NCBI GenBank assembly: GCA_003266065.1
Contig: MUZY01000162.1
Span: 1-8,247, forward strand
From: Methanosphaera sp. rholeuAM130
Lineage (GTDB): Archaea > Methanobacteriota > Methanobacteria > Methanobacteriales > Methanobacteriaceae
Length of the DNA: 8,247 bases
Direction: 5' to 3'
How positions within the stretch are numbered: position 1 is the stretch's first letter; each line of letters opens with the position of its first letter. The notes beneath the pieces are model-generated. The model was not told the origin of the DNA and did not search any database. It was given only the letters and a program-made list of their open reading frames with translations. A program made the position numbers and the translations under genes. Shown in pieces: positions 1 through 7,000 of this stretch.

Positions 1-54
1 TATGTATTGTTGTTAGGATTATGTATTGTTATGTATTGTTGTTAGGATTATGTT
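1..54. repeat. Short tandem direct repeat, 29-base period, cut by window edge
   Basis: A 24-base segment at 1-24 recurs exactly at 30-53, giving a period of 29 bases. The unit begins TATGTATTGTTGTTAGGAT, and its first ten bases recur alone at 20-29 between the two full copies. The array starts at the first base of the window, so more copies may lie to the left. The period is not a multiple of three and no convincing reading frame runs through it, so a coding repeat is unlikely. It lies just beyond the 3' end of the HemK-like gene. Its function is unknown. Confidence 0.75.
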
Positions 55-94
55 TTCATTTAATTATAGTATAATAAGTGGGAGGGTATTGAAT

Positions 95-691
95 TTAAAG
101 TTCACTTCTATGTGCTGTTATGAGTGTTATGTCTTCAAAGAACATATGTATGTTTTCTGTTATTTCTGCCTTGAATCCATTATTGTTTAGAATCTCTAAT
201 GTTTTCTGGTTGTCTGAGAATGATGATTGTACTAGTTGTATTGTTCCGTCTTCTTTAAGGTATTCTGGTGCTTCTTTTAGGAATCTGTCTATGACTTCTC
301 TTCCGTCAACTCCACCATCCCATGCCTTTGAGTATTCATCATCATTATGTTCTTCGGTCTCTACTGGTAGATATGGTGTGTTAAATAGTATTAAATCATA
401 AACTTTGTCAATATTTTCAAAGAGGTCACTTTTTATTATATGAATGTTTTTTATATTGTTTAGTTTAATGTTGTGTTCTATGCATTTAATTGCATATGGA
501 TTTATGTCACATACATCTACATTTTTTGCCTTAAGGCTTGCATGTATACTTACCAGTCCACATCCTCCACCAATCTCCAGTACATCCATATCTTCATTTA
601 CGGCTAGGTTGTCGATTAATAGAAATGTATCCTCTGCAGGTTCATATACATTGTCGCATTCATCATATTTTACATTTTTATATTCAGGCAT
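95..691 (-). CDS. HemK/Mtq2-like protein-(glutamine-N5) methyltransferase
   Basis: This is a 198-residue class I SAM-dependent methyltransferase of the short archaeal/eukaryotic HEMK2 (Mtq2) type, which lacks the N-terminal domain of bacterial PrmC. The known family role is methylation of the GGQ glutamine of class I release factor, with Trm112 as partner; that role is inferred here. Visible motifs are the family opening YEPAEDTFLL (residues 16-25), SAM-binding motif I VLEIGGGCG (37-45), an acidic ribose-binding position in DVCDIN (59-64), and the substrate motif NTPYLP (104-109). The usual substrate motif is NPPY, so this protein carries Thr in place of the first Pro. The ATG at 691 lies 12 bases after the ksgA stop. 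A GAGTGTGA ribosome-binding-like stretch (698-705) overlaps that stop, so translation is probably coupled to ksgA. The length is normal for the short family. It could instead methylate another protein, but a nucleic-acid target seems less likely. Confidence 0.88.
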   Translation of the reverse strand: MPEYKNVKYDECDNVYEPAEDTFLLIDNLAVNEDMDVLEIGGGCGLVSIHASLKAKNVDVCDINPYAIKCIEHNIKLNNIKNIHIIKSDLFENIDKVYDLILFNTPYLPVETEEHNDDEYSKAWDGGVDGREVIDRFLKEAPEYLKEDGTIQLVQSSFSDNQKTLEILNNNGFKAEITENIHMFFEDITLITAHRSEL

Positions 692-703
692 AGGTTTTCA
701 CAC

Positions 704-1519
704 TCATCGTATCTTTTCTATTATATATGATATTTCAAGTATTTCTTCCGGTTTAAGTTGGAATACTTTCTTATCAAGTAGGGGATTGTCTATGTGTATT
801 AGTTTGTTTTTTAATTCTTTCTTATTCATGTCTATCTCATGGGCTGAATTTACAAGTGCTTTTCTGGCCTTTCTGTTTCTATGCTGGAATAATGCCCGTG
901 TCGTATCATCAAATGCTTGGGAAAGTTCATAGTCTTTTGGTATTAATTCTATTACTGCACTGTTTACCCTGGGTTGTGGCAGGAAGCAGTCTGGTGTTAG
1001 TGTGTCTATGATTTTTGTATTGCATCTGAAGTATAATGCTACTGATAATCTGGAGTATTCGTTTGTACCATAGCTTGCCTGCATGCGTTGTGCAAATTCA
1101 TATTGATACATGAGTATTGCCTTTTTAAAGTCATACTTTAACAGCTTGAATGTAACGGGGCTTGATATTTGGTATGGAAGGTTTGATACTACCTTGTCAA
1201 AATATGGATATTCAACCTTTAATGCATCATCGTTAATCAACTCTACATTATCTATATCTTCATCTATTAATCGTTGAGTGAGAATATCTGCAATTTTAGA
1301 ATCCTTTTCTATTGCAATGACTTTTTTTGCCTTTTTTGCCATTGGTATTGTAAGCGTTCCAATACCTGCACCTATCTCCAGTATTATTTCATCTTCCTGC
1401 AAGTCTGCATGGATTAGAATATTCTCCAGTTTCTCTTTATTGATAAGATAATTTTGGCTTTTGTTCCTGTCAAGTCTTACATTGTATTTGTCTAGAATTT
1501 TCTTGGTATTGTTGGGCAT
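704..1519 (-). CDS. ksgA: 16S rRNA (adenine-N6,N6)-dimethyltransferase, KsgA/Dim1
   Basis: This 271-residue protein is a KsgA/Dim1 rRNA adenine dimethyltransferase. The family uses SAM to dimethylate two adjacent adenines in the 3'-terminal hairpin of 16S rRNA, late in small-subunit assembly. The N-terminal SQNYL (21-25) matches the family's GQ/SQ-N/H-F-L motif. SAM motif I is EIGAGIGTLT (48-57), the acidic residue after strand 2 is E71 in AIEKD, the catalytic motif IV is NLPY (113-116), and FLPQPRVNSAV (179-189) is the family's F-x-P-x-P-x-V-x-S signature. The C-terminal helical domain is present, and the length is typical for archaea. The ATG at 1519 follows a weak AAGGTTCTGAT ribosome-binding region. 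The gene has a possible promoter of its own in the gap before rpoF and runs closely into the HemK-like gene. No motif is damaged, so it should be functional. Confidence 0.96.
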   Translation of the reverse strand: MPNNTKKILDKYNVRLDRNKSQNYLINKEKLENILIHADLQEDEIILEIGAGIGTLTIPMAKKAKKVIAIEKDSKIADILTQRLIDEDIDNVELINDDALKVEYPYFDKVVSNLPYQISSPVTFKLLKYDFKKAILMYQYEFAQRMQASYGTNEYSRLSVALYFRCNTKIIDTLTPDCFLPQPRVNSAVIELIPKDYELSQAFDDTTRALFQHRNRKARKALVNSAHEIDMNKKELKNKLIHIDNPLLDKKVFQLKPEEILEISYIIEKIR

Positions 1520-1573
1520 AGTATCAGAACCTTTTCATATTGTAATTGTTTTAAAAATAGATTAATTCTTGGT

Positions 1574-1586
1574 GGTTATAAAAAGA
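1574..1586 (-). promoter_or_regulatory. Possible TATA box for ksgA, in a U-rich stretch after rpoF
   Basis: In the 86-base gap between rpoF and ksgA the minus strand reads CTTTTTATAACC. This resembles an archaeal TATA element and would place transcription start near 1550, about 30 bases before the ksgA ATG. The same T-rich stretch lies about 20 bases after the rpoF stop and could instead, or also, act as a U-tract terminator. The two readings cannot be separated from sequence alone. Read-through from rpoF into ksgA remains possible. Confidence 0.35.
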
Positions 1587-1605
1587 ATAAGGTAATGGTG
1601 AGAAA

Positions 1606-1965
1606 TTATCTGTATTGATCTATCAGATCCAATATTTTTTCCAGTGTTTCTGTTTCAATAATTCCTCTTTCTTTTGCAAAGATTGGCCTGATGTCATCAA
1701 GATCTTCAGGCATCAAATCCACTACTTTTACTGCTTGTGCTGGAGTAACATATTCTTCTAATTTGCCTCTTAATTCTTTTGCATCTTCTGCAGAAAGTAG
1801 GGCAAACTTATTAACATAATCAATTGTTAAGTTTTGTTCATATGTAAATTGGTGACCATCGACTTCATTATTTTCATCAGTTTTTTCTTCAACTTTTTGC
1901 ATTAGAATTTCTTTAGCTTCTGATATTGTTATAGGTTCACTATCGATGACTTTTTTTCCAATCAT
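1606..1965 (-). CDS. rpoF: DNA-directed RNA polymerase subunit Rpo4 (RpoF)
   Basis: This 119-residue protein is the archaeal Rpo4/RpoF subunit, homologous to eukaryotic Rpb4. With Rpo7 it forms the polymerase stalk, which binds nascent RNA and aids open-complex formation and termination. The family features are the MIGKK opening, the N-terminal strand region that contacts Rpo7, and the HRDC-like helical domain with YEQNLTIDYVNKFALL and the family-typical LMPEDLDDIRPIF. A polar acidic insert lies around residues 27-38. Three in-frame starts exist: GTG at 1974, ATG at 1968 and ATG at 1965. I chose 1965 because it gives the conserved MIGKK start and because a GAGTGAT site (1970-1976) then sits four bases upstream, the same spacing as at rpl21e. 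This site overlaps the rpl21e stop codon, so the two genes are very probably co-transcribed and translationally coupled. Confidence 0.95.
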   Translation of the reverse strand: MIGKKVIDSEPITISEAKEILMQKVEEKTDENNEVDGHQFTYEQNLTIDYVNKFALLSAEDAKELRGKLEEYVTPAQAVKVVDLMPEDLDDIRPIFAKERGIIETETLEKILDLIDQYR

Positions 1966-1970
1966 CATAA

Positions 1971-2267
1971 TCACTCTTGTTCTTGTAGTTTAAGATGTTC
2001 TGGTCTGATAATTAATTCTTTTGCTTTGTTTCCATCTTTTATACCTACAAGGTATGCTTTACCTTTTGTACCTACAATTTCACCTGTTAATCCGTGGAAT
2101 CTAGGGTGTGGTTGTCCTTTCTGGAAACTTGAATCAGTTATTATATGTACTTTCTGACCGTTTTCAAATACTTGTATTTTTTTACTTATAATGTTAGCTC
2201 GTTTTGGTCTTATACTTTTTTTAAGTTTATATCTTGACCGACTTTTAAATCCTTTTGATTTTTTCAT
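1971..2267 (-). CDS. rpl21e: 50S ribosomal protein L21e
   Basis: This 98-residue, strongly basic protein is the archaeal/eukaryotic large-subunit ribosomal protein eL21. It has the usual N-terminal basic tail (KSKGFKSRSRYKLKKSIRPK) followed by a small SH3-like barrel. The family pattern is visible in the stretch FENGQKVHIITDSSFQKGQ, then PHPRFHGLTGEIVG and a C-terminal IRPEHLKL. The length matches archaeal homologues. The ATG at 2267 is supported by a strong GAGATGAT ribosome binding site (2272-2279) four bases upstream. It is the first gene of the rpl21e-rpoF pair and is preceded by a long AT-rich region with candidate TATA elements. The neighbourhood pus10, rpl21e, rpoF is a known conserved archaeal arrangement. 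Confidence 0.96.
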   Translation of the reverse strand: MKKSKGFKSRSRYKLKKSIRPKRANIISKKIQVFENGQKVHIITDSSFQKGQPHPRFHGLTGEIVGTKGKAYLVGIKDGNKAKELIIRPEHLKLQEQE

Positions 2268-2300
2268 CTATATCATCTCATTTTATTAAATAGAATTTGT

Positions 2301-2370
2301 TATAGGTTTTATATTTTTTTGACTGTGATTTATAGGTTTTATAGGCTTAATCACATGTCCTATAGGTTTA
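2301..2370. repeat. TATAGGTTT motif array with 30-base phasing
   Basis: The motif TATAGGTTT(T/A) starts at exactly 2301, 2331 and 2361, with a variant TATAGGCTT at 2340-2348. On the minus strand it reads AAACCTATA. The copy at 2361 lies within the palindrome CCTATAGG (2359-2366). Two further copies, TATAGGTTTA (2568-2577) and TATAGGATTT (2579-2588), lie about 200 bases away. The copy nearest rpl21e overlaps the candidate TATA box. The motif could be a binding site for a regulator or could provide alternative TATA-like elements. This is a sequence observation, and the function is inferred. Confidence 0.55.
2306..2318 (-). promoter_or_regulatory. Candidate TATA box for rpl21e-rpoF
   Basis: The minus strand reads AAAATATAAAAC here, a good archaeal TATA element with A-rich sequence just upstream that could serve as a BRE. 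Transcription would start near 2285, leaving an untranslated leader of about 15-20 bases that includes the GAGATGAT ribosome binding site. Weaker TATA-like sequences (CTATAAAT, CTATAAAA) lie further upstream in the 30-base repeats. Confidence 0.5.
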
Positions 2371-2460
2371 TTGATAATTATAGCTATATCGTATTCGACT
2401 AATTATTTAGCTTTTGAATACTTTTTCTAATTATCCTTAATGAAATTATTTCTTCTATCT

Positions 2461-2486
2461 TATTCTTTTAGAGCTAGAAAAGAATA
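2461..2486. repeat. Perfect 9-bp inverted repeat (hairpin)
   Basis: TATTCTTTT (2461-2469) is the exact reverse complement of AAAAGAATA (2478-2486), with the 8-base spacer AGAGCTAG between. As RNA from either strand it could form a stem-loop; as DNA it could be a site for a dimeric protein. It lies about 195 bases upstream of rpl21e and about 250 bases past the pus10 stop, in sequence with no gene. Confidence 0.5.
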
Positions 2487-2684
2487 TTAATTATAAACAT
2501 AGTTGCTTTTTTGATTTCTTGTAATTTTTAGGTTTTTTTAATAAATAGATTAATCCTAAAAGGTTTTTATAGGTTTATTATAGGATTTTTTTAATCATTA
2601 TAAAACAAGAATATAGTCTATGTTTTAATATTGTATAATATATATCAATTTTATAGTTTATAAGTATATCTATATTTTTGAGAT

Positions 2685-2693
2685 TAAAAAAAG
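2685..2693 (-). terminator. Candidate U-rich terminator of pus10
   Basis: On the minus strand a run of seven T residues (ACTTTTTTTAAT) occurs about 47 bases after the pus10 stop. Archaeal polymerase terminates at such U-tracts, often without a hairpin. No strong stem is seen just before it. Confidence 0.4.
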
Positions 2694-2738
2694 TTAATAT
2701 GAAAGGTTAATATCATATGGATGGAGCAATTAAGATGT

Positions 2739-3950
2739 TTATCGTGGAATATGAACCTTTAAAACATCTAACTGTGAACATATTGCGTTATTATGCGTTA
2801 TGCTTGATACGCTTGGTTTTGTACGATTATCATCACCTGATATTAATTCTTTGATATATAATCCTCCCTGACATTTGATGATTAACCGTAACTTTTTACT
2901 GTTAATTCTTTCAACATCAATACTTTCAATTGTCCTTGTTCTAACTAAATCTGCACGTCTACGCTTTACTCTTAATGGCGTTCTCTGATTGATGACAGTC
3001 ATTTTCCGAATCTTTTCAATGTCATTGCTGGTAACACCATTTTCAAATTCGGCAATGGCAGAATAGATTTTATAGCTTTCAACGGAGCTGTTCTTGATTT
3101 CTGCAATACGACTTCTATCGGTAAACTTCAAATCATTGACTTCTATCATTTTATTGCTGTGACTATTGATAACGCGTCTGAGTAATTTCAGGTCAATATT
3201 TCTCTTAAATGGATGTTTGACTTCTATTACAAATGGCCTTCCCTCTCCAAGCATTAGTACATCTATGTCTTCACGTCCTGATCCATGAAACTTGGTATGA
3301 TTTCCCCTGGTTATAAGCAGTAATTGTTTTGCAATAAGTCCTTCAACAGTAACTTCATATTGCTGGCCGGTATAATTGCATTCTTTACATCCCTTGCCTT
3401 TACAATTGCTGCATGGCCAGTGTGTCTGTGGAATGCCCCTTACCAGTTTGCGATATTTTCCTTCGATATAGATGGGATTTGAATCTATGAATATGTTCAT
3501 ATTCTTCAAATCATCATATGGTGAGTGTTTATATATGCCGTCTTTAATCTTTATCATAATAATGACATCAGGATTCTTGAAATCTATACGTTTATGCAGC
3601 TTCTTAGCAACAAGAACTCCAACTTCACGTTTAAGATGTTGTTTAACGCTGTCATTTCCCCGGTAATTTAATATATTATGAATATAGCTTTCATTATCCT
3701 TAATCTTATTGCTGTTTATCTGACAGGCTATTATGAATGAATTAAACTCCACATCCAATATATTGATTTTATTTTTGATAAGTCCTAAAATCTTATCCTT
3801 CTTATATAATAGATTTTCACAGATACGGCATTCTTCACCATCCTCAATAACTCTTACAGCTAAGTTGTCCCTATAATTAGGATTTTTAATTATTCGTGAT
3901 AAACATTTGGGACATATCGGATAATCTGTTATATTTCTTTCCTTTTTCAT
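2739..3950 (-). CDS. pus10: tRNA pseudouridine synthase Pus10 (tRNA Psi54/Psi55)
   Basis: This 403-residue protein is archaeal Pus10, which makes pseudouridine 55, and in many archaea 54, in the T-arm of tRNA. It substitutes for bacterial TruB in this role. The N-terminus has a zinc-type cysteine set (C13, C16, C41, C44). A THUMP-like RNA-binding region follows (roughly 60-165), then a second cysteine cluster C-x2-C-x4-C-x2-C (C180-C191, WPCSNCKGKGCKECNYTG) typical of archaeal Pus10. The catalytic motif is GREDIDVLMLG, in which D228 is the expected nucleophile. The C-terminal hallmark QGGLYIKELISGDD (361-374), followed by RTKPSVSS, is present. The frame opens with a TTG at 3959. I chose ATG 3950 because it gives MKKERN and leaves an AGGGTTGA ribosome-binding stretch 5 bases upstream. 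No defect is visible. Confidence 0.96.
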   Translation of the reverse strand: MKKERNITDYPICPKCLSRIIKNPNYRDNLAVRVIEDGEECRICENLLYKKDKILGLIKNKINILDVEFNSFIIACQINSNKIKDNESYIHNILNYRGNDSVKQHLKREVGVLVAKKLHKRIDFKNPDVIIMIKIKDGIYKHSPYDDLKNMNIFIDSNPIYIEGKYRKLVRGIPQTHWPCSNCKGKGCKECNYTGQQYEVTVEGLIAKQLLLITRGNHTKFHGSGREDIDVLMLGEGRPFVIEVKHPFKRNIDLKLLRRVINSHSNKMIEVNDLKFTDRSRIAEIKNSSVESYKIYSAIAEFENGVTSNDIEKIRKMTVINQRTPLRVKRRRADLVRTRTIESIDVERINSKKLRLIIKCQGGLYIKELISGDDNRTKPSVSSITHNNAICSQLDVLKVHIPR

Positions 3951-4002
3951 ATACTTCAACCCTAGTCAATACTTCTAATACTTCATGACTTTATTAAAAA
4001 AA

Positions 4003-4014
4003 TCTTTATAATCA
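4003..4014 (-). promoter_or_regulatory. Candidate TATA box for pus10
   Basis: The minus strand reads GATTATAAAGAT here, with transcription predicted near 3983 and a leader of about 30 bases before ATG 3950. An alternative, CATATATAAATC (4033-4044), coincides with the upstream TATA box of the divergent glycosyltransferase gene because that sequence is nearly palindromic. Confidence 0.4.
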
Positions 4015-4033
4015 ATATTTTCCTGAAAAATGA

Positions 4034-4053
4034 TTTATATATGAATTTATATA
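4034..4053 (+). promoter_or_regulatory. Twin TTTATATA boxes for the glycosyltransferase gene
   Basis: Two perfect archaeal TATA elements, TTTATATA at 4034-4041 and 4046-4053, lie 12 bases apart, with A-rich potential BRE sequence before the first. The first would start transcription near 4065, leaving room for the AAAGGAAAGTG ribosome-binding stretch (4071-4081). The second would start it near 4077, which would almost remove the leader. The first therefore looks more useful if the TTG at 4088 is the start codon. Confidence 0.6.
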
Positions 4054-4087
4054 TCTTTATATTAATAATTAAAGGAAAGTGTACATT

Positions 4088-7000
4088 TTGCTAAAAGAAT
4101 TATTCAAGGATAAAATCAACAAGAAAAAACAACATGATGCAAAAAGACTTATCATTGAAAAAAACTATTTTGACTATGACTACTATATCAACCAATACCC
4201 CGAGCTAACAGAATGTGACATGGACTTGCTAGATCATTATCTGCAGATAGGATATAAGGAAGGTAAAAATCCCTCAGATAACTTTGACACGGACTATTAT
4301 CTGAGAATGTATGGGGATGTAAGACAATCACAATTCAATCCACTGGAACACTATGTATTATATGGAGTCAAGGAAGGAAGAAAATGTACAACTAAGCTAA
4401 ATGATGAACAAATCAATAACATAAAGGAAATAGCAATTCAAAAGGGATTATTTGATGAGGAATATTATAGGAGTCAGGATCCATTATTGAAAGATGCTGA
4501 TGTGGACTTATTTAAGCATTACCTCTACCTGGGAGCTGATGATGGACTTAATCCATCACGAAACTTTGACACAATATTCTACAGTCTCAAATATAAGGAA
4601 CTTAACGGGGATAACTTAAATCCATTAGTACATTATATCCTGGAAGCAGATGAAGAGATGCCAACAGTAATGCAGCTAACACCTGATCAGATAAATTACT
4701 GTGTAGACATCATAGATGACTCAAATACCTTTGATGAAGAATATTATCTCGAACAGAATCCGCAATTGATTGATGAAAACATTAACCTTATAGAACATTA
4801 TGTAACCGAAGGTTATTATGACTGTTATAATCCGACAAGACATTTTGACACGGCTTATTACTTTAAAAACAATCCGGATGTACGTGCATTTGCAGAAAAT
4901 CCATATGTACATTATATTGCTAATGGTAGGCGGGAAGGTCGTTCAGCTTTTAAAACCAAGACAGTCATAGCCCAGGAGCAAAGCAGACAGGATGAACTGT
5001 ATGAACAGGTAAAGATAATAGAAGAATCTGGTCTTTTTGATGAAGAATACTATCAGGATAAATATGAAGAGGCAAAATACTCCTTGGAAGGCTCTATTTA
5101 TCATTATTTAACCAAGGGAGCTAAAAAAGGATACAATCCATCAGAAACTTTCAGTACAAACTATTACCTCTATGCAAATGAGGATGTAAAAAACATGGAT
5201 GTAAATCCATTAATACATTATATTACAGTAGGATTCGATGAGGGACGCTCAAGAACAATAAAATACATGGGCAATACGACAAAACAAAACTATGTCAATC
5301 AGATATATGAACATATTAAACGGATTGGTTACACAAGATACTCATCAGATGCACCATATGTTTCAATAATAATGCTAAATAGAGACGGAAGAGAACATCT
5401 TCAAAGACTGTTTAAAACATTCAAAGAAAGGACAAACTATCCAAACTATGAACTGATTATAGTAGATAACAATTCACAGGATGATTCCATAGAAATAATA
5501 AAACAGCAAACGGCATTGCCAATCGTACTGATAGAAAATAAGATTAACAAATCATTTTCAGAAGCAAACAATCAGGCAGTAGATATTTCCAAGGGAGAAT
5601 ATCTGCTATTTCTCAACAATGATACGGAGGTATTTGACGGATGGCTAAATCATCTGATGGACACGGCATTATCAAACAAGAATATAGCAGCAGTAGGATC
5701 CAGGTTAATATATCCTGACTGTACAACTTCTGTATATAACAAGACAAAGTCATATACGATACAGCATGCAGGAATAGTCTTCAGACAGGATAAAGGCTCT
5801 ATAAAGCCATACAATAAGGACAATGGAATACCATACGATCTTAATCAAACGGAAATTGAGGAAAGAATAGCCGTTACAGCAGCATCACTGCTGGTGGAAA
5901 AATCCAAATACCTAGAGGTAGGAGGATTTGATGACAGATACAATTATGGATATGAAGATGTTGATTTATGTCTAAAGCTATATAAGAAAGGATATAGGAA
6001 TTATTACAATCCCAATTCAATACTCTTCCATTATGAATTTGGAACACAGGAGACAAACGAGAAGCAAATTGTTAAGAATAGACGCTTAAATAACTTAGAA
6101 ATCTTCAATAGAAAATGGAACACCTGGCTTAAAAGAGAGGTTCTAAATGATAAGATTACAAAGAGAAAACTCTTCACAGATCAAAGACTGAAAATTGCAT
6201 TGACAGTAACAGAAAAAGGACAAAATGCACAAGCTGGTGATTACTTCACGTCACTAGGCTTATCAGACCAATTAAATAACATGGGATATGAAACAAAATT
6301 CTATGCAATGCGTTCTGCAAATGCAGATTCAGACTGGTATAACTTGGATAAGGACATTGATGTGGTAATATCGTTATTGGACAGGTATGATTTGAATAAG
6401 ATTGAATGTGAAAATAAGTTGCTAATTAAGGTAGCATGGGTACGTAATTGGATAGAACGATGGGTAGAACAGGAATACTTTGAAGACTTTGACATAATAC
6501 TTGCATCAAGCAGAAAAGCCATAGACTACATAAAGGACAATACAGGCTTTATTCCAACGCTATTTCCAATAGCATCCGATACAAATATGTTTTCACAACA
6601 GACAAACACCAAAAAGGATGAATATATCTGTGACTATTGTTTTACGGGAAGTTACTGGGATGCAGATAGACAGATAATACAATGTCTCAGTCCGGAGGAT
6701 ATAAATTATAAGTTCAACCTATATGGTGCAAACTGGAATAAGATACCTGCCTTATCCAAATATCATAGGGGATTTATAAGATATGATGAGCTTCCAAGCA
6801 TCTATGCATCAACAAAGCTGGTTATAGATGATGCAAATCATGTAACAATAGAATATGGCTCTGTAAACAGCCGAGTATTTGACAGTATAGCATCAGGCAG
6901 ACTAATCATAACAAACTGTACAATAGGAAACCAGGAATTGTTTGATGGCCTGCTGCCAGAATATCATTCCAAGGAGGAGCTGACCCAACAAATAACCTAC

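Larger units (their letters stand above)
2268..2738. other. 471-base AT-rich intergenic region between pus10 and rpl21e
   Basis: No convincing coding sequence, tRNA or known RNA gene is visible here, and no tRNA B-box-like GGTTCRA sequence is present. The region holds the rpl21e ribosome binding site and promoter, repeated TATAGGTTT motifs, a perfect 9-base-pair hairpin at 2461-2486, a weaker stem-loop (GTATTC at 2391-2396 pairing with GAATAC at 2416-2421, with CTAA/TTAG inside) and the likely pus10 terminator. It is long for a gap inside an otherwise compact cluster. Confidence 0.7.

Noticed and set aside
1..54. CRISPR array at the left edge
   Set aside because: The copies are tandem with no unique spacers, and the short period and partial unit fit a minisatellite.
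3..77. End of a plus-strand gene reaching in from the left edge
   Set aside because: About 24 codons are open, but they run through the tandem repeat, whose period shifts the frame, so the openness is probably chance.
120..932. Two plus-strand open frames opposite the HemK-like and ksgA genes (120-401 and 444-932)
   Set aside because: They are antisense to two clear, motif-complete methyltransferase genes, are rich in Ser, Phe and Leu as expected for shadow frames, and match no recognisable family.
1966..1974. GTG 1974 or ATG 1968 as the rpoF start
   Set aside because: ATG 1965 gives the conserved MIGKK N-terminus and the same four-base spacing from its ribosome binding site as rpl21e.
2268..2738. 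tRNA or small protein gene in the long gap
   Set aside because: No cloverleaf or B-box-like sequence is visible, and no open frame there has a start, ribosome binding site and plausible composition.
3472..3666. Plus-strand 64-codon frame inside pus10
   Set aside because: It lies wholly opposite the well-supported Pus10 coding sequence and has no ribosome binding site or family features.
3951..3959. TTG start at 3959 for pus10
   Set aside because: It would sit almost inside the AGGGTTGA ribosome-binding stretch; ATG 3950 has proper spacing.
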